From positions 41,455 through 105,454 of the forward strand of contig CACRXP010001286.1 of NCBI GenBank assembly GCA_902702965.1: a stretch of DNA of 64,000 nucleotides. The letters are read 5' to 3'. The stretch's first letter is position 1; each line of letters starts with the position of its first letter. The notes below the pieces were generated by a model that did not search any database, had not been told where the DNA came from, and saw nothing but the letters and a program-made list of their open reading frames with translations. Positions 23,201 through 35,133 of the stretch are shown in pieces. The stretch comes from Spirometra erinaceieuropaei. Lineage: Eukaryota; Platyhelminthes; Cestoda; Diphyllobothriidea; Diphyllobothriidae. Made by a program: the position numbers and the translations under genes.

Positions 23201-23689
23201 ATTGGAAGTCCGAAATTAAAAGATGGAGTATGTGCCTGAGGGACCAGGAAGCCAAAAATGGTCACTTCTCCACTCCCCTTTTTTCTTTTCGACACTCTTT
23301 CCCGCATATATTACTAATTGCTGCCGTAACGGTAGAGTGAAGGACTCCACGTAATTGACGGCAGGCTGTGGTGGGGGAATACGGGTGATGGGAGGTTTAC
23401 GGATGGGGCACCATGCCAGATGGTAAGCTGATGAACTGCAAGAAAACACAGGAATTGCTTCGTTTTCTGCGGAAACTGATCTCGTACGCTTTCGTGTTGC
23501 AAAGAAAATTAGCGCGTTAGTGGAAAATAAACAAAAAGCGAATGCTAAAAGAATAACAGAATTTGTGTAATGGTGTGAGGTCGTGGGAAGTAATTGATGT
23601 TCACATTATCCCCTCTGCAACGGTCTGCAAATAGATGTCAAGACAAAACCCTATATGACACGATCTACAGTCTACCGACAGTTAGGTGA
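23201..23689. other. Unassigned stretch
   Basis: Overlapping minus-strand short frames at 23216-23502 have no motif. Nothing else recognised. Confidence 0.35.
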
Positions 23690-23815
23690 AGTCCACCAAC
23701 CTACTATTGTTCGGGTCGCCATACGACTGCCTAGGTGGACTCTATGCTGAGCTCCAAGGCACAACGGGACCAGCATGTTTCGTAACCCAATCAGTGAACG
23801 CCCTTTCCAACGATA
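23690..23815 (+). repeat. 3' part of a short interspersed repeat
   Basis: GCTCCAAGGCACAACGGGAC and GTAACCCAATCAGTGAACGCCC match positions 26350-26405 (AAGCACGACGGGAT, ACACGATCGGTGAGCGCCC) and, more weakly, 63720-63775. No promoter-like boxes are left in this copy. Confidence 0.5.
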
Positions 23816-23864
23816 GTATGCATATAGTGATGTGGAATGTGCCGAAACTTATGCAGCGTCACTA

Positions 23865-26050
23865 ATTGCTTGCAAACAGGTAAAAACGAGTGGACAAAAA
23901 CTCCGGACTAGTAATGAACGATTTTAGTCGGATTGAAAACATAAAATAAATAATAAAACTAATACTACGCTGTTTAGAAATAACAACTTTTAAAAAAAAC
24001 TGAAATTCCGAAAACGCCAAAAATTGTTGTAACTGAGCAAACCTAGGTCTGGGTGTACAGAAAGTCTGTCCATGCAAAAACCGGAAAGAAAAAACGACTC
24101 AAGTGGAATAATGTTTAATAATAGTCTTTTAGTAAAGTTCGTGCTTAAGTGCCCTATAGGAATTAGCGCAATGTCAAGTGTGGCGATCAGTCAACAGCCT
24201 GTAGTTTGGGTATAGATTCCAATACGGTTTTGCGAGAGTCGGATGTGTTTTTTTCTGTTTTTACACTGGCTGAAGTGTGCTTGACTAAGAAAAGCAGGAA
24301 TCCGCCTGCGTTTACCGATAGCGACGACAAAAGAATAAAAATTTAATGCGGTTACATGTTGCCAGGCCGATCGATGACTAACAAACTTAAATAGATTTGT
24401 GAGTTATAACCGTAAACATACTAATTTGTGTGTATAAGTAGAATTTTTCCGTGAAATTAATGTGCAGTTATCCTTTGTTCTGGTCTACGTTAAGTTTCAG
24501 ATCGACCTTTAAATATCGATGAATACTTCACGATCTTCAGTGTTTTCAATTGACTATCCAGAAATGTAGATTCTGCCCAATGTGATCATCAAGTTCTTCA
24601 AAGTAAGGTATTTTAAGAAAGCACTTACCGAAGCAGTGAACGCTTGGACATTCTTTCTAATGCAGGTGGTCGTTTGGGTCACATGTGAAGACTCAAGCAA
24701 GCAGGAAATCGCATAATCGAAAAAATCAACTTACATAAAATGAGAGTCAACAGCAAATACGTTCTAGATTATTTGAAAAGATCTATCCTATGTGTCACCT
24801 CTTCAAAAAGTGCTTTTATAAGATACGTCATGTTACCTAACGCATAAAAGGTGACGGGATTTAAGTATGATTGCTGATCACTCGCAAACCGACACCAATG
24901 CGTAAAACCAGTATCTAAATTAAAAAAGTATAACTTGAAAGATTTAAAAACATGAAAGAAATATGTAAGGCAGTATTCCGTTGTTTAGAAATGTCATTTT
25001 TCAGAAAAGCGCAAAATCCCGAAAACGTCAAAAATGGTTGCAGTTAAGTAAACTTCGTCTTTAGATGTACAGAGTGTCTTATCATGTAAAAAACTGAGTA
25101 AAGATGAAAGCACAAATAAAATAACGTTTAAAATGATGTTTTATTGAAGTCTACATCTAAATATCCAATAAGAATTAATACAAGTTCAGGTATGGCGGCT
25201 CGAAAACGGCTTACAGTCTGAGTATAGATTCCAAAGCGGTTTTTCGGGGATTCGTGGTATTCTTGACAGGTTTGAGTTTATTAAGATGCGATTCAACAAG
25301 AGAAGCAGGATTCTGCTTGATTTCACCTATGGGGACATCGTCGGAACAAAATTTTTCAGAAGATCGCTTGCCGCCAGGTTGATCGGTGCCCAATAATTGT
25401 AAATAGAACTGACAGGTATAATCGTAAACATACAACTTTTTGTTTATAAAGATAACTCTTCTTTCGTAAAATCAATTTGCACTTTTCGTTTGTTCTGGAT
25501 TACTCTAAGTTTCAGATCGCCCCTGGAATATCGCTGAATACTCTATAATTTCCAGTATTTCCGTCTGATCGCCAACAAAGGCAGATCCTTTATTACATGT
25601 CTGTCACAAATGTTGAAATAAGATAATTCCTGAAGGCATTTACCGAAAGAGCGAGTGTTTGGGCGTTCCTTTTCATATAGAGGTCCTTTAGGTCATATTT
25701 GATGACTCACTCAAGCAGGAGACTTCATCGTCGTATGAAATGAACGTCCAAAACAAAATTCAATAACGAATATGCCTTAGATCAGTCCGATAGCTTTATT
25801 TAATGTTATCTCTCTAAGGAGTGCTCTAATACTGCACTCCGTTGACGGATGCTTGTGTATTTGGCATTTTTGCACGGTGAGGCCAAGAAAAAGTCTGATG
25901 CCCCTGGCCGTCCTTTTCACGTTCCTAAACAATACTAATATTTTTCTGCCGTAACCGTGAGAACATGCCTTTATGTTTATATTACGTCCATTTGCACTGC
26001 CTCCTCTGACTTTAGACTCCGTTCCACGATTATGAATGCACGGCAGGGTG
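23865..26050 (+). repeat. Tandem pair of about 1-kb repeat units
   Basis: Unit 1 starts near 23865 and unit 2 near 24880. They share, in order, a TACGCTGTTTAGAAAT-like segment, CCGAAAACGCCAAAAATTGTTG, a GTGTACAGAAAGTCT-like segment, GTATAGATTCCAA, AGAAGCAGGA, TGCCAGGCCGATCG, GTAAACATAC, TTTGTTCTGG and TAAGTTTCAGATCG. Unit 2 continues to about 26045 with the segment that opens the window (TGCACTCCGTTGACGGA, AATATTTTTCTGCCGTAA). Unit length is about 1010 bp. No conserved open frame was found across units. Confidence 0.75.
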
Positions 26051-26119
26051 GCCATATAATGTGCCTTGTGGCTCTCTCTCGAGCATAAATGGCAGTCGCA
26101 CAGTGGCGTATTACAATAT

Positions 26120-26405
26120 GCAGAATAACACGATCGATGAGCACCCTTCTACCGCTTAGGGGCGTTGGAATTCTAACCCACGGGTCGCGGGATCGAGCCT
26201 CAGGTGTTGCAAATTTTGGGGTTGGGTATACCTGCTGATGACGGCTAATAAGCAAGGCATGGACATTCCAGACTCCCTTGTCCTTGTCGATGTTTTTCTG
26301 CCCATAGTACGCGCCACTGTGCGGCTGTCGGTTGGGTTCGAGAGAGAACCCCAAAGCACGACGGGATGAGTGAGTTCCGCAACACGATCGGTGAGCGCCC
26401 TTCTA
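26120..26405 (+). repeat. tRNA-derived short repeat (SINE-like), plus strand
   Basis: A block with an internal GGTCGCGGGATCGAGCC (B-box-like) is followed by GTTGCAAATTTTGGGGTTGGGTA, CTGCTGATGACGGC and GACATTCCAGACTCCCTTG. Read inverted, the same series occurs at 50583-50760 and 50880-51060. A direct repeat, ACACGATCGATGAGCACCCTTCTAC and its variant with GGTGAGCG, borders the block at about 26126 and 26380; it is part of the repeat and not a simple target duplication. Confidence 0.6.
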
Positions 26406-27089
26406 CTATAGTTTATTCATCATACTCACAGCACGGGATTATCTAAAAGCTCAACCATATGGTTGGTTTATTAGGAGTCGCCCTATAACCCGGCTGCAAG
26501 AGGGGGACTCAACAGTGGTCTCAGTTTGTTTTACGGTGCATATATATCATGTAATTATTGAAGAAGGAGAACCGCCAGACCAACCGCCCGACTAAAGTCC
26601 AATCAGTTCCCCTCGACGGAGTGATGACTCACAAAGCACACAGGCAAAACGCCCGTCAACCATCTCCCGAGAGGCCGAGGCAGCGAGAGGAGGGAAAAAT
26701 CGATCAGCATGAGGCCGGCCAACACGACTGCCACTTCAAATTACATTTCTGATCGATTAAGTGCATTTTACGCTTTGACAATGAAGAGCCGACCCAGCTC
26801 TTTGAAACGTCAGCACTCAAATAAACCTCTTCCGGAGAGCCTGTCTTCGTCTTCAAGTATCAACATCCCAGATAATAGAAGTTTAAGTCAACTAAGTCCT
26901 TTTATAATGTAACATACTGTGCCCCATAGATTCTCAAAGCCGGTTAGCATAGTCATCGCTTAGCACAAAATAAATGTACAGAACAATTAAATTTCTGAAC
27001 CCACCTATGAATCAATGCCTGCCTGCTGTTCGTGCCAGTATGCGGTCGCTGTAGGTTATTACTTGGATGAGAGGGAAGTCGACTAAAAA
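26406..27089. other. Unassigned stretch
   Basis: Nothing recognised apart from short open frames (26558-26912) without motifs. Confidence 0.35.
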
Positions 27090-27365
27090 AATTCCGCAAG
27101 ATGCCCGCTGAGAACGTTGCTGCTGTACGCGTTCATGAGCATCATTTGGCAGCAAAGCGGTGAGATCAGCCCTCCCACGTAGTCGTGTGTACTCTCGGTA
27201 CTGGGCACACTCTTGCCTGGAACAGAATTCGCACTGCCCATCAAAGAAAAACCGATGGCTCCTCATGTCCCTACACGCGGGTGAGTCATTCATCAGTTTG
27301 CCTATTTGGTTGAACGCCGCGCACAAAATCGTAAAGGAGGGATCGGAAATACCGCAGCCAATCTA
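27090..27365 (+). pseudogene. Penelope-like element C-terminal scrap
   Basis: The plus strand reads VRVHEHHLAAKR at about 27125, then a stop, then SHVVVCTLGTGHTLAWN near 27170-27220. In another frame it continues as LHAGESFISLPIWLNAAHKIVKE. This matches the region after the GIY-YIG core at 22.21-22.46 kb. It is interrupted by a frameshift and stops, and ends 15 bp before a foldback element. Confidence 0.7.
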
Positions 27366-27380
27366 AAGAGGATAACAGTA

Positions 27381-28371
27381 CAGTAGGTCGGCTAAATCAT
27401 GAAATGTCAGCCTAAATACCGCAATGCGTTTTCGTTTCCAAAAGACTGATTAAGTAGGGTAGTAAAACTTATCAGCGTGCAGCATAATTCTATAATAATT
27501 CAGTTACCGCAGGATGCCGGCCTTCGAACAAACTTCTTTCCGGCTGCATACAAAAACCATAATCTGTGAAAAATGACTACTTACATAGCATGCACTTTTC
27601 TCATTGATTTTCAGTGCCCTTAAATATTCTATTATATTTCATAGATAAAATACCCAAAATAATCAACCTCTTGCTCATTCAGTAGACAATTACGTCTTCT
27701 TCTAGTTTTACACTCGAAGGAGGGACATAGGTCAGTTTGAAAACAGCTTCTAATTGTGGGACTTCTAAATACCGTGAAATGGCCTTTCATAAATCGCCAT
27801 GTCTCTGTATTTATCAATGTGGCTTGTAAAGTTAACAATATGGATCGACTCCACTGCTAAATTTTATGAACTCCATAAGGTCTCCCTCTATAACCGTAGA
27901 GAAATGTGTGGTTTTCCGCATGCGGAAAATAGACGGCTTGTATTTTGGAAACCCTGAATGCAAGTGTGACGGTAGATCGGGTCCAAAATTATTCGAGAAT
28001 TGGAAAAGTTTTTGTAAACCGAATTATATCCCTCCTTCGGGTATTAAACTAGAAGGTGTAATTGTCTACCGAATGAGCAAAAGAATGAATATTTTTATGC
28101 ATGTGTTCCATGAAATATACTTGGACATTTAGGGCCATCGAAAATCAGTGAGAAACATTAATGTTACATAAGTAGTCGTTTCTTACAGAGTGTTGCTTTT
28201 GCATGCAGCCGGAAGGAAGTTCATTGGAAAGCCGGCATCCTGAAGTAACTGAAGTATTATAGAATTATGTTGCAGGGTGACTAGTTTTACAACCCTACTT
28301 AATTAATCTTCTCGAAAGGAAAACGCATTTCGAAATTTCGGTTGACATTTAATGAGTTAGCCCACCTACTG
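27381..28371 (-). mobile_element. Foldback mariner-type MITE, copy 5 (991 bp)
   Basis: TA-CAGTAGGTCGGCTAAATCA on the left and CCCACCTACTG-TA on the right. The core is in the opposite orientation to copy 1: GGCTTGTAAAGTTAAC at about 27820 and CCGCATGCGG at about 27915. The length equals copies 1 and 9. Confidence 0.9.
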
Positions 28372-28666
28372 TATGTTTTCTTTAACTCATCATCAGGCCG
28401 ATAGATTTACATGGGTAATGATCATTCTAATTGTAGACAGGATATAAATGCGCCTCAGGGGAAGAGTTAATCGGACTCCATGTTCCCACGTCGCTCACAT
28501 GACGGAGTCAGCGTGTTGAGGACGGTGGAGTTGGGGTGGGAGGGCGGGGGGGGGGAGGAGAGGGGTTCCGGTTAGATTGTAAGCGCTGTAAGTGCGTGTG
28601 ACTGCTCTCAGGGCGTGGGGACGGCGTGCGATCACCGTCTGGAGTCGTCCAGGACAGACAGACTGC

Positions 28667-29557
28667 TTATGTCAGCGTCTTCTGACAAGAGAGTGCTGGG
28701 TTCGCTAGTCGAATGGTCACTGCTTCGGCTGTGGCTAGCACCCGTTTGCGCAGGCCTTTAGAGTAGTGTGTCGGTGTCCGGTAGATAACGCTAAAGGATT
28801 CTTTAGCGTCGGATTGGTGGTTCGTATCGATTAGATGTGCGAGAATTGAACTCGAAATCGATCGATGTTCACCTCTACCTTACCAGGCAGGCATGTGTTC
28901 GCGTATTCTCTTTTCCAGACGCCTCGTCGTACGGCCAATATATCCCGCTCCACAGGAGCAGATGAATGAATAAATACACATGGATGTGGCCTGTAACGGC
29001 AGCCGGTCTTTGCCCGCCAACCGTAGTAGGGGAGAGTTTGCGAAGAATACGCGCAAGTTCACCGCGGGGATGGCACTCGCGAGAGCTGTCCTCAGACGTC
29101 GTCTCAATAATTCGCTTGTTGCGTCTCCTAGAAAACACAATCTTAGAAATAAGTCTTTCTTATTTGCAGTTGCTACGGCAGGTTTTGTGGCACGCTCTCT
29201 AATATTCCGGAGGGTGAATCTTTCTGGATAGCTGTGTTCGCGGAGCGTGTTTTGCAACTGCTGGAGTTCTGCTTCAACAGTTTCAGGGGAGCAGATGTGT
29301 CGCACTCTAGTCGCCAGTCCCTGGACCGAATTTCGTTTTAGATTGAAGAGAACAAATCTGTGAAAATTAATGCATTGTCCCGTCCAGATTTTTTTCTGAA
29401 TATCTTGCGTTGGATGGATCCATCCTCTTGTCTGTGTAGAAGGACATCGATAAACGCGATCTCGTTATTCTTCTCGGTCTCTACGGTAAACATCAGAGGG
29501 GAGTGCGCCCCGTTAAACTTCTGAAATAGACCATTGATGTCAAGTCACGGCAAGCTA
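28667..29557 (-). pseudogene. Penelope-like element, RT C-terminus plus GIY-YIG endonuclease
   Basis: On the minus strand from 29545 the frame reads LDINGLFQKFNGAHSPL, EKNNEIAFIDVLLHRQEDGS and RKKSGRD, the end of a PLE RT domain. A TAA interrupts near 29340. A frame open at 29305-28880 gives LQNTLREHSYPERF, FFANSPLLRLAGKDRLPLQ, YSFICSCGAGYIGRTTRRL and KRIREHMPAW, a complete GIY-YIG core. After one frameshift it continues as LAHLIDTNHQSDAKESFSV, YRTPTHYSKGLRKR and VLATAEAV, and ends at a TAA (28667-28669). This is one of the two best preserved endonuclease domains in the window. The 5' side is cut exactly where a foldback element begins. Confidence 0.88.
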
Positions 29558-30549
29558 CAGTAGGTGGACTAACTCACGAAATGTCAACCGAAATTCCGAA
29601 ATGCGTTTCCGTTTCGAAAAGATAAATTAGGCAGGGTTGTAAAACTAGTAATCGCGCAGCATAATTCTATAATATTTAAATTACCTCAGGATTTCGGCTC
29701 CTGAATGAACTTCTTTCCGGTCACATGCAAAAACTACACTCTGTAAAAAAATGACCACTTATGTAACATGAATTGTTTTCATTGTTTTTCGAATCCCTTA
29801 AAAATTCAATTATATTTCATGGAAAACATGCACAAAATTATTCATTATCCGGCGCGTTCGGTAGGAAATGGCGGTTATTCCTAATTTTGTACTCGCAGGA
29901 AGGGTATAATTTGATTTTTAAAACGTTTCTTACTGTGAGATTTTCTAATACCGTGAAATGGCCGTTCATGAAACGTCATGTCTCGGCACTTACCAATGTG
30001 ACTTGTAAAGTTAACAACATGGATCAAATCCACTACCAAATTTTATGAACTCTATATAGTTTCCTTTTAATACCGAAGATAAATGTATGGTGTTCCGTAC
30101 GCGGAAAATATGCGGCTTGTAGTTTGGAAACCCTGAATGCAAGTGTTACTGCAAGTCTAGTTCAAATTATTCGAGAATTGCAAAAGTTTTTCGAAAACGA
30201 AATATGCCCTTCTTTTGAGTATAAAATTGGAAGACTTTATTTTCTACCGAATAAGCAAAAGAATGAATATTTTTATGCATGTTTTCCATTAACTATGGGT
30301 GAATTTTTAAGGGCGCCGAAAATCAATAGGGAAAATGCGTGCTACTTAAGAAGTCATTGTTTACAGGGTATAGTTTGTGCATGCAGCCGAAAGAAAGTTC
30401 ATTCGTAGGCCAGCATCCTGAAGTAACGGAAATATTGTAGAATTACGCTGCAACATAACTAGTTTTACAACCCTACTTAATTACTCTTTCCAAAACGTAA
30501 ACGCTTTTCGTAATTTCAGTTGACATTTCATTAGTTAGCCCACCTACTG
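29558..30549 (-). mobile_element. Foldback mariner-type MITE, copy 6 (992 bp)
   Basis: TA-CAGTAGGTGGACTAACTCA and CCCACCTACTG-TA. The core is in minus orientation (GACTTGTAAAGTTAAC at about 30000, GTACGCGGAAAATATGCGG at about 30097). It borders the broken 5' side of the PLE at 28667-29557. Confidence 0.9.
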
Positions 30550-30824
30550 TACTCTGCGTTCAAAATAGATCAGCTATCCGACTTTTGTCGTTAGATGAAA
30601 CAAACGGTCTCCATGGCGTTTAAAGGAAACTACTACTAGATAAATTAAGATGACACAGTTCGAAATTTACTGCGCAAGATATTGTTATTTCAGACGAAGG
30701 ATAATAGGCAGGAAGCACTAACAGCTCGAAAGTGGATAGCTCTATTTCCGACAGGCAAAATCGTTGCTTTACTTTAAAACCTTGGGTGATGCAATATGAC
30801 ATTTCGACCGCCGTTACCGACGAG

Positions 30825-31090
30825 GTGCATCGTGTGGGTCACAGCATGGCGGGCGCAGAGACGTGACGCGCGTGATTTATGCTGTATCTACCGCGGTCTG
30901 TCCTCCATCACGCATTTGAGCCCGACGTCAGCGACTGACTGGAGCCAGTCCCACACGCCTGGCCTGCACACGGTTTTCACACAAACAACAAACGGGAAGG
31001 CGGCTCGGTTTCCAAATGCGGGAGGGTGCCATTGGGGGCGAATTCAGAAAGCGCCATTGCAGCCTGACTCTTCATCCCGAGAGGAGGACT
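30825..31090 (+). repeat. Diverged single unit of the GC-rich repeat family
   Basis: GTGTGGGTCACAGCATGGCG, CTGGCCTGCACACGG, GTTTCCAAATGCGGGAGG and a GCCATTGGGGGCGAA-like ending resemble the 3' half of the unit at 61440-61625 (GATTCCAAATGGGTGGGTG, GCCATAAAGGC). The similarity is patchy. Confidence 0.4.
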
Positions 31091-31369
31091 GAGTTATCTC
31101 GCCAGCTGGCAGGCTTTCAAGCTAACGGCTTCTATCGTATCCTAGGAGTTTAGCGCGCGTCATATTATTTGTAGTGAAGACATGCGCTGAAGTGATCTGG
31201 GAATGGAGTCCCCGGTCACTCTCTCTTCCCTCTCGCAGGCATAGATTCAAGCAAATTTAGGGTCAACTATGAGGTCTGACTTATACCGTCAGTCGGCAAC
31301 CTTTCAAGCAAATGCATTTAGCGCGTCGTGATAGATTCAAGCCCGTCACATTTATGATAGTTACATTGT

Positions 31370-32065
31370 CAATAGAAGCGAAGGGACGAGTTCCAGAAGG
31401 CAGTCTTGAAAAAGGAGACACGATAGCTGGGACAAGAACTTTATTAGCCTGGCGTTTCAAATTCGGAGCTGAATGGCCGAGCACGCTGCAGCGGTGTGGA
31501 GAAATGACGCCAGATCTCAAGTTGCGACTCATTCGACGAGATCCAGCCACACATTCAAATTCGACGAGGCCGAAATTCTCGCAAGAAGTGACAACCGCGT
31601 GAGCCGCGATCTGCTTGAGTCATGGTTCACTGGCCACCAGTCCATCAACAAGTGCAACGACCTCTCCATTCCATACGAGGTGCTGAGACTTCGCCTAGAC
31701 GAAGTAATATTTCACGCAAGGAGCGCACAGGTGAACCCTGTTCCCGACGCCAGGGTCGGTGGGTCAGATGGTCGAGTAATCGTCACACCAACATCCAACA
31801 CACGTGATGAAATTGCAGCAATTATCCACTCGAATGTCGGCCATCAAACAGTCATCACACCACTTGCAACGATCCCTGATGAAGGAGGGAGCTGTGAATA
31901 TTCATAGGTATGCGGTAGTATGGCGACTGCATCCTATAAATACTGCAACCCCTTGTGCATGATCTACCCGTATCTGCTTTTGTCACTGATGATGGGTTCG
32001 GGCAGGAATCCGAAACGTCAGGCTAATAAAGTTCTTGTTCCAGCGATCGTGTCTCCTTCTTTAAT
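31370..32065 (+). pseudogene. Penelope-like element remnant with inverted termini
   Basis: The left terminus (31395-31470: GGAGACACGATAGCTGG, CTTTATTAGCCTGGCG) and right terminus (31985-32065: GTCACTGATGATGGGTTC, AGGCTAATAAAGTTC, CGATCGTGTCTCC) are inverted copies. Between them the plus strand is open at 31473-31907 and reads ARSQVATHSTRSSHTFKFDE, the segment found after the GIY-YIG core at 20.5 kb, then SRDLLESWFTGHQSINKCND and a spacer to the stop. The first half of the nuclease is missing: the frame starts inside TEHAAAV. It is therefore 5'-truncated but retains a long 3' frame. Confidence 0.8.
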
Positions 32066-32069
32066 AATT

Positions 32070-32981
32070 TCATTGTAAAGTCAGTCACCGTGCAGCATAA
32101 TCCCATAGTAATTCAGTTACTTCAGGAGGCCGGCGTTTGAACGATTTTTTTTCCGGCCGCATGTAAAGACAAAACTCTGCAAGGAATGGCTACTTAAATA
32201 GCATGAATTTTCCCTTAATTTTCGATGTCCTAATAAACTTAAATTTATTTCATAGAAAAAATGCACAAAAATATTATTTCTTCCATTTATTTGATATAAA
32301 ACTAGATTTTATTAAAATTTTACACTTGAAGGAAGGGTATAATTCGGTTTCAAAAGTGTTTCTAATTATTAGGTTTTTTAAGTACATAAAATGTACCAAT
32401 AAAATGTCGCATCTCTGGATTTACTAATGTTTCTTGTAAAGTTTGCATTATGGCTTAGATTTACTGCCAAATTTTATGAACTCCATATGGCCTCCTCTTA
32501 ATACCGTAGAGAAATGTATGCCTCTCCGTACACCGAAAATGTACAACTTGTAGTTTGGAAACCCTGAATGCAAGTGCAACGACAGGTCGGGCTCAAAATT
32601 ATTCGGGAACTGGAAAAGTCTTTAAAACCCAATTTTACCCTTCCTTCAAGTCTAAAATTTAAAGAAGATGTACTTTTCTATCAAATGCGGGAAAGAAACA
32701 ATATTCTATGCATGTGTTCTATGAAATATATTTGAATTTACGAAGTGGACCGAAAATCAACAAAAAATGCATGCTAATTAAGTAGTCATTCCTTGCAAAC
32801 TGTGGTTTTCTCATGCTACCGGAAATAAATTCATTCAAAAGCCGACATCCTAAGGTAACTGAATTATCATGGGATTATGTTGCATGGTGATTGATATTAC
32901 AAGCCTATTTCAGTAATCCTTTCGATTCGAAAGCGCATTTTAGAATTTCGGTGAACATTTCATGAGTTAGCACATCTACTG
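32070..32981 (-). mobile_element. Foldback mariner-type MITE, copy 7 (left end lost)
   Basis: The right end is present in altered form (GCACATCTACTG, followed by CA). The left terminal repeat lacks about its first 100 bp; the sequence starts at TCAGTCACCGTGCAGCATAA, directly after the PLE terminus that ends at 32065. The core is in minus orientation. Confidence 0.82.
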
Positions 32982-35104
32982 CAGTAATGCACTAAAATGA
33001 AGTGAGTTTGGATGTCTCAAGGACGGCCTCACTCCCTTTTCCCTTTCCACCCATTGGTCCGTTATCCTATCCGGCCTCTCATTCGGCGCTGGGTTAATGG
33101 ATGCAGTAATTACCTAAGTTTACTCTGACAGTAATTTAATTCAATCGTCTTCATTAAAATGTAAAGCACGTGAACGTTGATGTAAACAGACAGTGAAGTG
33201 TAAATCACTCCGCTTTGGCTTTTTGAGACGTGTATAGACGCCACATCACCCCGACAGACGCAAACTGTACTGTTCCATGCGTGTAGAGTCTTTTGCGAAA
33301 CCGGGCGACTGCGTTTAAAACATCTAACAAGACAGTGACTTCGCCTTCGATGTGCAAATAATCGAGTACCGAGATCGACGAAAATATAATCCCCATAGTC
33401 TCTATGTAGTACATTTCTTCAGAACCACTGGTAGAGTGACCCGGTTTATGCAAATACTGATCGCACAATGCACGAAATCCTTTTACGTCCGCGTACACAC
33501 GGAAACTGATTATGCACGAAAACACATTGCTTGCCTGCATACTCGCAGCGTCAAATCCATGTCAGTTTGCTCATACGAAGGCGAGGACGCAGTCTCCTGG
33601 CGCAGCCCCAATCATGCCACGCGAATCGTCCACACCACGTTAAAGGGGTTTTATTTGCAAGTGTCTGAATGAACTTTTCCTCGCCTCCATTCCTCCGTCA
33701 GTTTTTTCATCTCGGTGGCACTTAGACATGGCCGGATTAAAAATGGCGCTTTTTCATTCGGAAATTTTAGGCATTTTTTCTCCGTTACAAGTGAGGCAGG
33801 CATGCAAAGCAGAATTAACTGTTACCAGCAAATTGCGCGACGGCTCATCAGCTGCGTTCTGTCGTTTCATAATATGACTGACGAGTGAGAAGGATAAAAC
33901 AGTTTGAATTCGTGCAGAAAATCACCGCAAAACAACAAGGGCATGGCTTGAAGTGATGCAAGCTAGTCGATAAATTTAGTAAATTAAACACAATATGAGA
34001 TGGCTAGTGAGATAACGTTGAAGAGTAAAAAGGAAGAGGGAAGTGTGAAAACCAAGGAGTTAGAGATTACCACGGGAAATTTAAGCTGACCACAGCCAAC
34101 AATGACGGAACATTCACCTCCAAAAAAGCCAATTTTTTAATATCTTTGCTCTTGAAAGAGGACAATATGTTTAAAACATTCGAATGACGACTACGTTGTA
34201 CCATTGAAAGGACATACAATGCGACCGAACTCATATTATACAGTTCTGTTAAACCCCTTCCGATTCTACAGGCGACGGATACCTTGCCAATGCAAGCCAC
34301 TTCAAATTGTGTTTAGGAATTCACATGCCCATACTGATGCAAGTACGTTGGACGAACACAAAGCCAGTTGGCAGCCAGGTCTATTGAGCACCTGCCCAAA
34401 TGACTTCTAGAGCAAGAAAACATGATCCCGCGTTCCTCCACTACTAAACACTTTTTTGATAGTGATCACTCCGTCCACCCTAAACATCCTTCTGAGTATT
34501 TATTCGGACACGAATAAATCGCACCTTGCGTTACTCGGAAGCGGCCTAAATACTTCGAGTAAAACCAGACCTATGTAAACAACCGAAATACGTGGTCAGC
34601 CTAACGTTGCCGTGGTAATCTCTAGCTCCTTGATTTTCACATTCCCCTTTTCCTTCTTTCCATACTGTGCTCACGTTACTAATTTTACTGATTAGCTGGC
34701 ATTACCCAAGCTCATGACTTTGCTGTTTTGCATAGATTTTCTGGACGACTTCAAACTGCCGTATTCTTCTCACTCGTTATTTGTGTTACGAAACGACTGG
34801 ACGCAGCTGACGTGCCGTCACACTATTTGTTGGTACCAATGAATCCTGATTTGACTGTTTTTTCAACTTTTCCATTCAGTACCAAGAGTTGAATGAAGTA
34901 ATTGGATGCAATTTTTTCAAGGCAATAAGCGCGGCAAAACCGTGGACAAGCAGATATTACCTGCAACCGGGCTTCAAATCCAAATGTTTGCGTTTTAAAT
35001 CAGTTAGCGCATCATTTCTAGACGTGCAATAAGTAGTTAGCGGAAAAGTGGTCACTTATGCACCCAGAAAGACGCCAGTAGAGATTCAGCGAGGACGACA
35101 GGTT
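32982..35104. other. Unassigned stretch
   Basis: An open frame of 111 codons on the minus strand (33205-33540) overlaps a 106-codon plus frame (33352-33672). Neither has a family motif I recognise. No RNA gene or known repeat is seen. It is one of the longest stretches in the window without a recognised repeat. Confidence 0.4.
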
Positions 35105-35133
35105 AACTATAGACCTTAAATAAATAAGTAAAT
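35105..35133 (+). repeat. A-rich short tandem tail
   Basis: TTAAATAAATAAGTAAATAA is an AAAT microsatellite that could be the 3' tail of an unrecognised retroposon upstream. Confidence 0.4.

Noticed and set aside
25977..26354. A 125-codon minus-strand frame
   Set aside because: It is antisense to the end of the 1-kb repeat and to a tRNA-derived short repeat, and has no domain.
33205..33672. Overlapping open frames on both strands (111 and 106 codons)
   Set aside because: No recognisable domain; antiparallel overlap and lack of context suggest chance. Transcript evidence would change this.
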